From Schlesneria paludicola DSM 18645 (GTDB taxonomy: Bacteria; Planctomycetota; Planctomycetia; Planctomycetales; Planctomycetaceae): a stretch of 64,000 nt of DNA. Location of the stretch: positions 95,691 through 159,690 of the forward strand of contig CAMCMU010000003.1 in assembly GCA_945876035.1 (NCBI GenBank), in the 5' to 3' direction. Position 1 is the stretch's first letter. Each line of letters begins with the position of its first letter. The notes below the pieces were generated by a model. It saw nothing but the letters and a program-made list of their open reading frames with translations, was not told the DNA's origin and ran no database searches. Both the position numbers and the translations under genes were made by a program. Positions 9,920 to 18,646 of this stretch are shown in pieces.

Positions 9920-10696
9920 CTAACTGAATTTGACTTGAAATCCTGAAATCATCATTCCGCTATCGACTGTTAATGTCTGCCCCGTCACGAGTTTGCTGCC
10001 GGTAATCAGGCTCGTGATACACTCAGCGACATCGATGGGTTCGCAGACTCGCTCCAAGGGGAGAGCCTGCTCATATGCTGTTTTAATTTGATCGTAGTTC
10101 TGTCCGAGCCCCGCTGCCGTCCAACGGCCGGCAATAAAACCCGGAGCGACGCCATTCACCCGTATTCGAGGAGCAAATGTTCTCGCTAACGAAACGGTCA
10201 GGTTGTCTAGAGCCGCCTTCGTACAGCAATAGGGAATCGAACTCCCCTGACCGAGTTGAGCTGCAACACTAGAAACATTGATAATCACGCCTCCTCCTGC
10301 GGAAAGCATCGGCTGGCGGACGGCACGAGCACAATGAAACGCACCGACGACATTGACCTTATAGAGGCGATCCCAAATATCGTCCGACACCTGATCCAGA
10401 TCGTGAAAAGGAATGAACTGAGTCGTTCCGGCACAGTTTACGAGGATATCGACCCCCCCCAACTGCGAACACGCAGTGGCCACCATTTCCCGACAAGCGA
10501 AGTCGTCTGCCACGTCGGCACGAACGGCTATTGAGCGAACTCCGCTCGTGGCGACATCCTTCGCCGTCTGTTCGGCTTCCTCGCGGGAAACCGAATAGTT
10601 GATTAGAACGTGACAACCAAGTCTGGCTAAAGACAACGCCGTTTCCCGTCCGACGCCGGTTCCGCCACCGGTCACAATTGCAACCTTGCTCTTCAT
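9920..10696 (-). CDS. SDR family NAD(P)-dependent oxidoreductase (FabG-like)
   Basis: Classical short-chain dehydrogenase/reductase. The nucleotide-binding glycine motif (VTGGGTGVGRE) lies at residues 8-18, the structural NAG motif is NCAGTT, and the catalytic Ser and Tyr/Lys are in NVSSVAAQ and PYCCTKAAL. The C-terminal RVNGVAPGFI and GQTLTVDSGMM match FabG-type enzymes. The substrate cannot be assigned. I start at ATG 10696, which has AAGGAAG upstream; ATG 10717 is an alternative. The upstream gene folE ends only 34 bp before, so they are likely co-transcribed. This hints at a pteridine-related substrate, but that is inference only. Confidence 0.85.
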   Translation of the reverse strand: MKSKVAIVTGGGTGVGRETALSLARLGCHVLINYSVSREEAEQTAKDVATSGVRSIAVRADVADDFACREMVATACSQLGGVDILVNCAGTTQFIPFHDLDQVSDDIWDRLYKVNVVGAFHCARAVRQPMLSAGGGVIINVSSVAAQLGQGSSIPYCCTKAALDNLTVSLARTFAPRIRVNGVAPGFIAGRWTAAGLGQNYDQIKTAYEQALPLERVCEPIDVAECITSLITGSKLVTGQTLTVDSGMMISGFQVKFS

Positions 10697-10730
10697 CGTC
10701 ACGGAGACTTCCTTCATTTTTTTCCGGGAT

Positions 10731-11372
10731 TCACTTTCCCTGAATAAATGCCATGACCTCAGCGCGACTGGATTGATTGGTTTTGAAAAGTCCCCGGACG
10801 GCACTGGTGATTGTCAGGCTGCCGGGTTTGCAAACGCCCCGGATGGTCATGCAGGTATGTGCCGCTTCAATAACCACGATCACACCCTTGGGATCCAGTT
10901 CCTGCTGCATCAGATCCGCAATTTGATGAGTCATCCGTTCTTGAATCTGCGGGCGATGTGAAACTTCTTCCACGACTCGAGCTAACTTGGACAAGCCTAC
11001 CACTTTGCCGCGTGGTAGATACCCGAGGTGAGCCGTTCCAATAAAGGGCAATAGGTGGTGCTCGCACGTACTGTTGAAACTGATGTCGCGCACGAGCACT
11101 AATTCGTCGTAGTGCTCAGCAAAAACTCTCTTTAAGTGACGGGCCGGATCGAGCCGAAGTCCTGAGAACAACTCGGCGTACATCCGCGCAACTCTGGCCG
11201 GAGTTTCCAGCAATCCTTCGCGATCAGGATTTTCACCAACAGCGAATAAGATTTCACGGACGGCCCGCTCGATACGCGGGTGATCAACCGCATCGTTGAC
11301 CGTGAACGAGGTGGGAGATGATGGCGATGAATAATGAGCACCGTCATTATTCTGAGTAGAAGAATCGTTCAA
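10731..11372 (-). CDS. folE: GTP cyclohydrolase I
   Basis: Converts GTP to 7,8-dihydroneopterin triphosphate, the first step of folate, biopterin and some queuosine routes. Zinc ligands and active site are visible: Cys103 and His105/His106 in CEHHLLPF, and Cys174 in [11 protein letters not shown]. The family signatures [10 protein letters not shown] and [14 protein letters not shown] are intact. The first 30 residues are a Ser/Asn-rich tail that varies in the family. The frame begins with TTG at 11372; a later start is possible because the conserved core begins near residue 31. Length 213 residues is normal. Confidence 0.95.
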   Translation of the reverse strand: MNDSSTQNNDGAHYSSPSSPTSFTVNDAVDHPRIERAVREILFAVGENPDREGLLETPARVARMYAELFSGLRLDPARHLKRVFAEHYDELVLVRDISFNSTCEHHLLPFIGTAHLGYLPRGKVVGLSKLARVVEEVSHRPQIQERMTHQIADLMQQELDPKGVIVVIEAAHTCMTIRGVCKPGSLTITSAVRGLFKTNQSSRAEVMAFIQGK

Positions 11373-11387
11373 GATGGTAATCCAAAT

Positions 11388-11816
11388 TCAATTAACGCCA
11401 AAGCAGGATGGAAATGGACGATCGAGACAGTTCGCCTGTGGGAGATCGGCATTCTTCAAAATTCGCCACAACGATGGAGTTCGACAATCCGGATAGAGCT
11501 GCTTGAGAAACGGCAGGCACCGTGTCGCCGGCAGCGATATTGTTAAGCAGGTCGCATCGACGAACGTTGCCAGAGGCAAATCAGGGACGGTTCCGGATGA
11601 ACCGTTTGTGGAAATCTTCTGTCCGAAAACATTTCGATAAAACAACCCGAGTCGTGTTGCAGAACACCACCGAACGTCTTCAACGGCATCGGCTGCATTC
11701 AGCCGGTAGTGATTCTCGAAAACAGGCACTGCAACAAACCTAAGAGGGAGCAGGACAAACTCGTATACGGCAAACCATGGAGCCAACCCAGAAAGCGACT
11801 CCCGCCACCACGTCAT
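11388..11816 (-). CDS. Unknown protein, coupled to the DUF309 gene
   Basis: I do not recognise this 142-residue protein. Its ATG overlaps the stop codon of the upstream DUF309 gene in an ATGA arrangement (11813-11816) and it ends 16 bp before folE, which supports a real co-transcribed gene. The first 35 residues are hydrophobic and aromatic (LAPWFAVYEFVLLPLRFVAV), perhaps one membrane segment. Five cysteines are scattered with no metal-binding pattern. No homology claim is made. Confidence 0.45.
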   Translation of the reverse strand: MTWWRESLSGLAPWFAVYEFVLLPLRFVAVPVFENHYRLNAADAVEDVRWCSATRLGLFYRNVFGQKISTNGSSGTVPDLPLATFVDATCLTISLPATRCLPFLKQLYPDCRTPSLWRILKNADLPQANCLDRPFPSCFGVN

Positions 11817-12295
11817 TCGATTAATCCCTCGACGGTGGAGTGAATTTTGGGAACCAGTTCGTCATGCAGCACCACCGTCGTCGGATAGCCTTCCGTATTG
11901 GCAAGAAGTTCTTCAAAACAAAGTCTGAAATCATTGAGGAACCTGCCAAGCGCGATCCCCATGTATTCGTCTCCAAAGGGGGTCAGTTTGTCACGGGCGG
12001 ATAAGTAAAGCTTCTTCGCCCCACCAAAATTGTCATTCCCAAAATGAAACAAAGCTACTGCCGCTTGAATCAGCCCTTGGAGAAATTTTTTGGGTTCGCC
12101 CAGCGTTTCGGACCACAACTCTTCGATGATCTCGTGGCACTCAAAGAAGTCTTCCTCATTGAACAGACGGAGGCCGCGGCGATACTGTTCTGGAAACTGG
12201 GTCGCCAAATGCGAAACTCCCGGATATTGGTGACTCGATCGGGCAGAATTTAGCCCCAAAACGGTGAAGCGTGGTATGGTGACACAGAGACGCAT
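11813..12295 (-). CDS. DUF309 domain-containing protein
   Basis: Small all-helical protein of unknown function. The family motif is clear: [17 protein letters not shown], then [20 protein letters not shown] and [13 protein letters not shown]. The conserved His and Glu residues lie on the helices. The open frame begins at 12295, but the first 27 residues do not look like the family. A start nearer 12208 (TTG, giving [16 protein letters not shown]) is plausible, and the true start is uncertain. It is divergent from nth. Confidence 0.85.
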   Translation of the reverse strand: MRLCVTIPRFTVLGLNSARSSHQYPGVSHLATQFPEQYRRGLRLFNEEDFFECHEIIEELWSETLGEPKKFLQGLIQAAVALFHFGNDNFGGAKKLYLSARDKLTPFGDEYMGIALGRFLNDFRLCFEELLANTEGYPTTVVLHDELVPKIHSTVEGLIE

Positions 12296-12395
12296 CGAGC
12301 CCTTCTGTGCCGCAGGGTATTCTAGCCAGTCTGTTCGGCTTCACGCTACTTCACGATACCACGAAGTTCATCAAATCGACTGGACAATTCCATCC

Positions 12396-13076
12396 ATGAC
12401 TCGGCCACGTCAACTCCCGATCGATGAGGATCGCAAGATTCGGGCACGTCAGATCGTTCGAAGGCTTAAAAAGGGCTATCCCGTGGCACTCTGTGCCTTG
12501 GATCATCGCTCTCCCTTTGAGTTGCTCGCGGCCACAATTCTGTCGGCTCAGTGCACCGATGTGCGTGTGAACAAAGTCACACCCGAACTGTTTCGCCTCT
12601 GGCCAAATCCGCATATGCTTTCCCAGGCTACGCAAACAGCCGTGGAATCAGTGATCCACTCGACGGGGTTTTTTCGTTCGAAAGCGGCAAATCTCATTGG
12701 GATGGCACGTTCGATTGTTGAGAATCACGATGGTGATATCCCTCAAACTTTAGTGGAACTGGTCAAGCTGCCAGGCGTCGGTCGTAAAACAGCCAATGTG
12801 TTACTCGGAACGGCCTTTGGTATCACGAGCGGTGTCGTCGTGGACACACATGTCAAACGAATTTCCAAGTTTCTTGGGTTAACTGTCAGTGACAATCCGG
12901 AACAGATCGAACAAGATTTGATGATTACGCTGCCGAAAAAAGAGTGGATCAGCTTTTCTCATCGACTCATTCACCACGGTCGAAAGATCTGCATCGCCCG
13001 ACGGCCACAATGTGGCTGTTGCCCCCTGTTGACCGTGTGTCCAAGAACAGGTTTGTCGGAATTGAGGTCAGAGTGA
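12396..13076 (+). CDS. nth: Endonuclease III
   Basis: Bifunctional DNA glycosylase/AP lyase that removes oxidised pyrimidines. The helix-hairpin-helix [13 protein letters not shown] carries catalytic Lys131, and Asp150 is in VVVDTHVKR. The C-terminal iron-sulfur ligands fit C-x6-C-x2-C-x5-C in [17 protein letters not shown]. The start at 12396 gives 226 residues, close to the family norm; the longer frame from 12264 adds unrelated residues. The GFFRSKA segment is the family's variant of the GFYRNKA element. Confidence 0.95.
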   Translation: MTRPRQLPIDEDRKIRARQIVRRLKKGYPVALCALDHRSPFELLAATILSAQCTDVRVNKVTPELFRLWPNPHMLSQATQTAVESVIHSTGFFRSKAANLIGMARSIVENHDGDIPQTLVELVKLPGVGRKTANVLLGTAFGITSGVVVDTHVKRISKFLGLTVSDNPEQIEQDLMITLPKKEWISFSHRLIHHGRKICIARRPQCGCCPLLTVCPRTGLSELRSE

Positions 13077-13263
13077 ATCCGGATCTCCAACTTGCATCGA
13101 ATTCCACCGACAACTAATATAGGAAATTGGCGAGGGCGAAATGCCATTGGATTGGCGTTCATCAATATTGAGCCGACTTGTGCTGCTGGGGATCGGTTTC
13201 GTAAGAATATCGGATCCCGGTGACATACTGTCTGCCGGACTTCAGTTGAGGGGGTAGTTCACG

Positions 13264-13500
13264 GTGTCGATCGACAAGAGTTTGAAACGTCGAAGTCGTC
13301 TGGCTCGCGTTCGCAGCGTTTTGACGCGTGCCGAACGGATTGACCAAATGAAGTCTAACGAACAATGGGTTGAAGGAACAAGCCCTTTTGGGATTCCAAA
13401 AACTCGCATCGTACGACTGGTCATTGGGAAAAAGAAAAAGAAGAAAGCGGTCGATCCTGATGACGCCAAGGAGACGACAAAAAAGAAGGGCGCTAAGTAG
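13264..13500 (+). CDS. Small basic protein (TIGR04137-like)
   Basis: A 78-residue, highly basic protein. The N-terminal part (MSIDKSLKRRSRLARVRSVL) matches what I recall of the small basic protein family conserved in Planctomycetes, Verrucomicrobia and Chlamydiae (TIGR04137), possibly ribosome-associated. The C-terminus is a lysine-rich tail with runs of Lys. The start is GTG at 13264, behind GAGGGGG. It is monocistronic, 187 bp after nth. Confidence 0.75.
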   Translation: MSIDKSLKRRSRLARVRSVLTRAERIDQMKSNEQWVEGTSPFGIPKTRIVRLVIGKKKKKKAVDPDDAKETTKKKGAK

Positions 13501-14434
13501 GATTTAAGGATTTCCATGACTTCATGGTGTTCGGAAACAACATGGCTTGCGAAATTATTTGCTTCGATTGATGACTTCACTCGTCATCTGTCACTGCATA
13601 TTCCGTGATGAAGAGTGGATTCATTTTAATCCAATGGTTCCACCACGATCTTTTGCAGAGATTTTCAACAACGCCGGGCGCCCATTTACTGAGGACCACT
13701 TACGCTTTCTTCGGCGTGAGCCTTCAGTGTGATAGAAGATTCCTCGGGGGATTTGTTGATCAGCGGCGATCCAGAACCATGGTCGTGCGGGAGTGGATCT
13801 TGGGATGTCTCCACATCGTCTGAACTCAGGACTCCATCAGAACCTAGCGGAGTGGGTAACTCTTCAGATTGTTTTGGGATGCTTAAAAAATGCTGATATC
13901 AACCAAGCCTTGATATTGCAAAACGACATCAACGCAATTTTGGTGTTGATGATCCCAATACTCAACCGGAATGATGGGATCGAGCGTGCCTGAGTTCCGT
14001 CCTCACAATCCCATCGAGAGTCTGTTGAGCAACAGGAATTTTTAAAAAAACAGTCCCCCACTTTTGCTCCTCATGTCACGATCCCGTATGGACTTCAGGT
14101 CAGGGGAGATCTTCACCCAAATCGTTGATGAGGGGTGCTAGAACAAGCCTTTAAATAAGCCAAGATTCGGCGTCTGATCTCCCTTATCAATCGACGATGC
14201 GAAATTCTGACGGGTGAGCTGGAGCAAGATCCTCTGCGGGATTTTTGACCTGCATCTGGGTCAACGTCTCAGATCAGGAGCCTCGTCAGTTACAGGGCCG
14301 TTCGATGCCATGAGGGGCGACACCGTTTTTTGTTTTCCCTGTCACGACGGTTGACGATATGACGACGGCTTGCATAGATCGCTAGTACACTCAATGAAAA
14401 CATTTTCCCGTTACGAATACTCTTGGAGAAAACG
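13501..14434. other. Gene-poor interval of about 930 bp
   Basis: No gene could be supported. A frame ending at 13732 has a protein-like tail (EEWIHFNPMVPPRSF and onward) but no credible start, so it could be the fragment of a decayed gene. The promoter of the PQQ propeller gene should lie near 14340-14420. Confidence 0.4.
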
Positions 14435-15736
14435 ATGCACCGACCACTTGTCACACTGACTTTAATCTTGTCTGGGCTGGCAAACTCAGTGGCGATCCAC
14501 GCTCTCGAGCCATCACATTCCAGCGACTGGCCTCAATGGCGAGGCCCAAATCGTGACAACAAGAATTTAGAACAGGGGTTGCTCGACAACTGGAACATGC
14601 GATCGCCGGCACTTGCATGGAAGATCGAGGGGATGGGAGACGGCTACGCTAGCGTCTCGGTCGTTGGTAGCCGGCTTTACACAACGGGAAATATCCATCA
14701 TTCACAGAACGCGATTGCGGTCGACTTAGCGGAAAAAAAAGTGTTGTGGAGCATGCCGTTGACTGACGGGAACCCGAAACACGGATACGAAGGCTCACGC
14801 TGCACACCGACCGTTGATGGTGACCGACTGTATGTTGTTTCTTCGAACGGTCAGATTTCCTGCCTGAAGACGACAGACGGCAGATTCGTTTGGAAAAAGG
14901 ACTTTATCCATGAATGGGATGGCAAGATGATGTCCAAATGGGGCTTTTCCGAGTCACCGATCATTGACGGTGATTGGGTTCTGTGTACACCAGGCAACAC
15001 CGGAGCAATGATCGTCGCGCTCAATAAGTTTACGGGTGATTTGGTTTGGAAGTCCGCTGTGCCGGACGCGGGCGAACTTGGCGTTCCAGGCGCCGGGTAT
15101 TCCTCAATCACGGTGAGCGACGGGGCGGCGGTAAAGCAATATGTCCAATTGATTGGCCGTGGTCTGATCGGAGTTCGTGCAAGTGATGGCAAGCACCTTT
15201 GGAGCTACAATCGAATTGCGAATTCCACAGCGAATATTCCTACGGCTATCGCCGAAGGGGACTACGTATTTGGCTCCACGGGTTACGGGGGTGGCGGATC
15301 CGCTCTGCTCAAACTGGTCCGAACGGACCAAGGTGTGGATGCGGTTGAGCAGTACTATAAGCCGGGCAAAGATTTGCAGAACCATCACGGCGGAATGATC
15401 CTCTGGCAAAATCACCTCTACTTTGGCCACGGTCACAACAATGGTTTTCCGATCTGTGTCGATCTATTGACCGGCGAAACGCAATGGGGTGGAAAAACTC
15501 GCGGACCGGGAACGGGATCGGCCTGCATCACATTTGCAGACGGACATCTTGTTTTTCGCTATCAAAGCGGTGAAGTCGCATTGATCGAAGCGACTCCGTC
15601 CGAATACAGACTCAAGGGCAGTTTCAAACCGGACGTGCAAATTCGTGAATCGTGGGCGCATCCCGTGATCTGCAAGGGCAAACTCTATCTGCGTGAACAA
15701 AACACGCTGATGTGCTACGACGTTGCCAACAAATGA
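14435..15736 (+). CDS. Secreted PQQ-binding-like beta-propeller protein
   Basis: Exported beta-propeller protein of the outer-membrane-protein-assembly BamB / PQQ-dehydrogenase-like repeat type. It starts with a signal peptide (MHRPLVTLTLILSGLA..., predicted cleavage after about residue 25). Next comes DWPQWRGPNRDN, an opening common in planctomycete members. Repeated blades end with W-x-G or similar, e.g. DGRFVWKKDF, TGDLVWKS and DGKHLWSY. The ATG at 14435 has GGAG seven bases upstream; a TTG four codons earlier is less likely. Function is unknown; many such genes are expanded in planctomycetes. It is 433 residues, a complete propeller, and convergent with rnc. Confidence 0.85.
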   Translation: MHRPLVTLTLILSGLANSVAIHALEPSHSSDWPQWRGPNRDNKNLEQGLLDNWNMRSPALAWKIEGMGDGYASVSVVGSRLYTTGNIHHSQNAIAVDLAEKKVLWSMPLTDGNPKHGYEGSRCTPTVDGDRLYVVSSNGQISCLKTTDGRFVWKKDFIHEWDGKMMSKWGFSESPIIDGDWVLCTPGNTGAMIVALNKFTGDLVWKSAVPDAGELGVPGAGYSSITVSDGAAVKQYVQLIGRGLIGVRASDGKHLWSYNRIANSTANIPTAIAEGDYVFGSTGYGGGGSALLKLVRTDQGVDAVEQYYKPGKDLQNHHGGMILWQNHLYFGHGHNNGFPICVDLLTGETQWGGKTRGPGTGSACITFADGHLVFRYQSGEVALIEATPSEYRLKGSFKPDVQIRESWAHPVICKGKLYLREQNTLMCYDVANK

Positions 15737-15800
15737 ATCCTATGTCATCTGAGAAAACAGCAATTCGAAGAATCCGTTTCAGCGGAGCAGTAGAAAAAAA

Positions 15801-16529
15801 TTAATTGAGATGCCGCAGTGATTCCATGCCTGACAGTTGACGCCATGCATTTTCAGCGGCCCGTTGTTCGGCCTCTTTTTTGTTGGGTCCCCATGCTGCG
15901 GCAAAGGCCTCACTTCCAACAACGACGGCCACCTGAAAACACTTCGAGTGGTCAGGTCCCTTTTCGTCGACGAGTTGGTAGACCGGTGTCGCTCGATTGT
16001 TTTTTTGAACCAGTTGTTGCAACAGACTCTTGTAATTCTTTCCATAACTCGTTTCGACTGTCCGTTCGATTTCCGGTGCCATGAGTCGCCGCACAAAGAC
16101 TCTCGCAGCGTCAAAACCACCGTCCAAGTACACTCCGGCGACCAGCGACTCGAATACGGCAGCCATGATCGAAGCCGGAACGGTGTCGTTCTCGGAAAGA
16201 CCCTTGCCCAGTTGAAGACACTGGTCAAGGCCGAGTTCAGTGCTGAGCCGAGCGCACGTCATGCGTCCCACAATCACGGACTTGATGATCGTCAAATCGC
16301 CTTCCGCTTTGTCCGGATACAACTCGAAGAGTTGTTCGCACACCACGGCACCCATGATCGCATCGCCCAAAAATTCTAGCCGCTCATTGGACTCCAATCG
16401 CGTTCGAGCGATCGAAGCATGTGTCAGACAGAGGAACAACAAGCCGCGATCGCGAAAGCGATAGCCGAGAGATTCTTCACACACGCGGAGCACTTTGTCT
16501 CGCTCAGGATTCTCGATCGATTCGGCCAT
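15801..16529 (-). CDS. rnc: Ribonuclease III
   Basis: Double-stranded-RNA endonuclease for rRNA and mRNA processing. The signature NERLEFLGDAIMG lies at residues 48-60 with its acidic metal ligands, and a second acidic cluster is in AAVFESLVAGVYLDGG. The C-terminal double-stranded-RNA-binding domain runs from about residue 165 (YKSLLQQLVQKNN) to GPNKKEAEQRAAENAWRQL. I start at ATG 16529, behind AGGAACGGG. The frame is open to 16604, but that ATG lacks a ribosome site. The product is 242 residues. It is divergent from the HtrA gene. Confidence 0.95.
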   Translation of the reverse strand: MAESIENPERDKVLRVCEESLGYRFRDRGLLFLCLTHASIARTRLESNERLEFLGDAIMGAVVCEQLFELYPDKAEGDLTIIKSVIVGRMTCARLSTELGLDQCLQLGKGLSENDTVPASIMAAVFESLVAGVYLDGGFDAARVFVRRLMAPEIERTVETSYGKNYKSLLQQLVQKNNRATPVYQLVDEKGPDHSKCFQVAVVVGSEAFAAAWGPNKKEAEQRAAENAWRQLSGMESLRHLN

Positions 16530-16839
16530 GGGACCCGTTCCTATTTCGCCACTGCGAATTGATTGGTGGTGGCTTAAAGCTCTGCTAGGTTGGATCTGTT
16601 TCATGAAATTCGAGGTATCAATTCGTCGTGGTGTTGAATCGTCGACAAGTTAAATCCAACACGTCACGCAACAGTGTCGTAAATACCAGTGTTCCGTCGC
16701 AGATGGCAAGTCAGACACTGGATTTGTGTTTCCTCTCTGACAACGTGTCTGCAATGGGACATTGTCTACGATTTGTCGCATCGGTGATATTCTTATGAAT
16801 GGTCACTCGACGCGAATGGCTCTAAAAAAGGGATCACAC
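16530..16839. other. Divergent intergenic region rnc/htrA
   Basis: About 310 bp between the two divergent starts. It must hold promoters for both genes; I see no clear operator or hairpin. The HtrA frame is open from 16762, but the added residues are not signal-like. Confidence 0.4.
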
Positions 16840-18339
16840 ATGTTGACAAATGCACGATGGCGACAGAACGCAATGGTCATGTTTGCTGGCTCCGCGTTGG
16901 TGATTATCGCCGTAAATTGGTCTCAAAAACAGGAGGCTGTGGCAATTCCAAATCTGCCTAACGCGCAGGATTTATCGGTGGCCTTTCGGTCCGTATCGGC
17001 GGAGGCGATGCCTTCTATTGTTTCGATTGAAACAACGATCAACCCGCGACAAGTGCAGGGAGGCGAACAACCCCTTCGCGAAGAGGAGATCCCGCTTCCC
17101 CTTCGACTATTTTCACAAAATGACCCGCGGTTGGAGGAATTGTTCAAAAATCGAGGTCGCCAGCGATCATCTCCAAAACAACACGGAAAAGGTTCCGGGT
17201 TTATCATCGATGGTAACGGCATTATTTTGACGAACAATCACGTGGTCAACGGTGCGGACGAAGTCAAGGTTCGTCTCTACGACGGACGCGAATTCATCGC
17301 CACGGAGGTCAAGACAGACCCCCGAACAGACGTGGCGATTGTACGAATCGAGGCCTCTGGATTGAAAGCTCTTCAACTTGGAGATAGTCGCGCAACAGAG
17401 GTTGGCGACTGGGTTCTTGCCATCGGGAGTCCGTTTGGTCTGGACATGACGGTCACCGCTGGAATCATCAGCGCAAAAGGACGTAACAATCAAATTACCC
17501 AACGTGCGGATTTCCTGCAGACCGATGCGGCGATCAACCCCGGTAACAGCGGTGGTCCGCTGATAAGTCTTCGCGGTGAAGTCATCGGGATCAATACGGC
17601 GATCGCTACAGAAAGTGGCGGATACGATGGTATCGGATTTGCGATTCCAACTCATATTGCCGGGTGGGTCAGCCAGCAGTTGATTGCGTCGGGTGAAGTC
17701 AAACGCGGATACTTGGGCACTCAGATTCAGCCCGTTGATGCGAGCATTGCCAAACAGTTCAAGGTCAAAGTCCGAGAAGGTGCATTGGTTCGTTCGGTGA
17801 TGCCAAACTCTCCGGCAGAAAAGGCGGGACTCGAACCGGGTGACGTGGTCCTCAAGCTCAATGGTCAAACGATCACCGATCCGGCAAGCCTGCAGGGAGT
17901 CACAGAGCAACTCCACGTTGGTACGAGTTATCCAATGGAGATTGTTCGGGATGGCCAGGCTCTGACATTGACAGCAACGATTGAGGCCATGCCTCAGGCG
18001 ACTGAACTGCCGATGCGGGATGCGGGTCAGAAATCTCCCCACGGAACGAGGTTCGATAAACTCGGCCTTGAGGTCCGCACTCTGACAAAAGATTTGGCCA
18101 AGCAACTTGACCTCGGGAACAGTACTGGCGTGGTCATCTCTGCGATTGAAGACGGCAGTCCGGCAGCAGTCTCTGGCTTAAAAAGCGGTGACGTGATTGA
18201 GAAAGCAGGCGGACAACCCGTCGCTACGGCTGAAGACTACGAAAATGCGAAGTCGCGATTTTCGAGTACGGAAGGTCTGGTACTTCATATCCGATCACCG
18301 AACGGCAAGCGATTGTTTGTTATTCTGAAGAGCGAGTAA
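16840..18339 (+). CDS. Periplasmic serine protease, HtrA/DegP type
   Basis: Envelope quality-control protease/chaperone. It has an N-terminal signal anchor (residues 10-26, AMVMFAGSALVIIAVNW). The trypsin-like domain has the catalytic triad His134 (NNHVVNG), Asp164 (DPRTDVAIV) and Ser237 (GNSGGPL). Two PDZ domains follow, about residues 285-375 (starting RGYLGTQIQP) and 405-495 (GLEVRTLTKDLAKQL onward). The start at 16840 sits behind AAGGGA and directly precedes the signal segment; ATG 16795 is possible. It is 499 residues, the usual DegP layout. Confidence 0.93.
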   Translation: MLTNARWRQNAMVMFAGSALVIIAVNWSQKQEAVAIPNLPNAQDLSVAFRSVSAEAMPSIVSIETTINPRQVQGGEQPLREEEIPLPLRLFSQNDPRLEELFKNRGRQRSSPKQHGKGSGFIIDGNGIILTNNHVVNGADEVKVRLYDGREFIATEVKTDPRTDVAIVRIEASGLKALQLGDSRATEVGDWVLAIGSPFGLDMTVTAGIISAKGRNNQITQRADFLQTDAAINPGNSGGPLISLRGEVIGINTAIATESGGYDGIGFAIPTHIAGWVSQQLIASGEVKRGYLGTQIQPVDASIAKQFKVKVREGALVRSVMPNSPAEKAGLEPGDVVLKLNGQTITDPASLQGVTEQLHVGTSYPMEIVRDGQALTLTATIEAMPQATELPMRDAGQKSPHGTRFDKLGLEVRTLTKDLAKQLDLGNSTGVVISAIEDGSPAAVSGLKSGDVIEKAGGQPVATAEDYENAKSRFSSTEGLVLHIRSPNGKRLFVILKSE

Positions 18340-18350
18340 AATGACAGCGT

Positions 18351-18381
18351 ATGACGGATCGAGCGTGGTTCGAGCCGTCAT
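18351..18381. terminator. Inverted repeat downstream of htrA
   Basis: ATGACGG...CCGTCAT arms extend inward through imperfectly paired TCGAGC/GTTCGA, making a 14-bp stem with two mismatches. It starts 12 bp after the protease stop and precedes a second, longer hairpin. No T-run follows. Confidence 0.45.
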
Positions 18382-18387
18382 ACGGAA

Positions 18388-18447
18388 GCCATACAAAACA
18401 AATCCCTCGGCAGCCTCTGTGCTTCCGGGGGATTTGTTTTGTATGGC
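18388..18447. terminator. Long hairpin between htrA and dnaA
   Basis: A 19-bp perfect stem (GCCATACAAAACAAATCCC and its complement) continues through about eight more bases with a few mismatches to a short loop CTCTG. It lies between the convergent htrA and dnaA genes, and the arms contain AAAACAAA/TTTGTTTT, so each strand has a T-rich right arm. It probably acts as a bidirectional terminator, but the length is more than a terminator needs. Confidence 0.6.
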
Positions 18448-18646
18448 AACGAATCAGGCTGGACGCCAAGCAAAAACAAGACTTGGCACAAACACTGCGA
18501 AGGGCGTTTTGGAAATCCACGGTTCGGGCAATTTCCGCTGGCTTGGCCCCCACGTCGGAACCGACGGTCACGCCACACCATCGACCTCGATCTCCGAAAA
18601 TAAACCGTTTCTGTTCGCGCAGTCGTGTGGGGCTGCCGATTGTCCT

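Noticed and set aside
490..13660. Shared 15-mer CCAATGGTTCCACCA at about 494 and 13633
   Set aside because: Flanking sequence differs; too short to be called a repeat element.
13547..13732. 61-codon frame with a protein-like tail
   Set aside because: No ribosome site or family match; too short to claim, though it may be a gene fragment.
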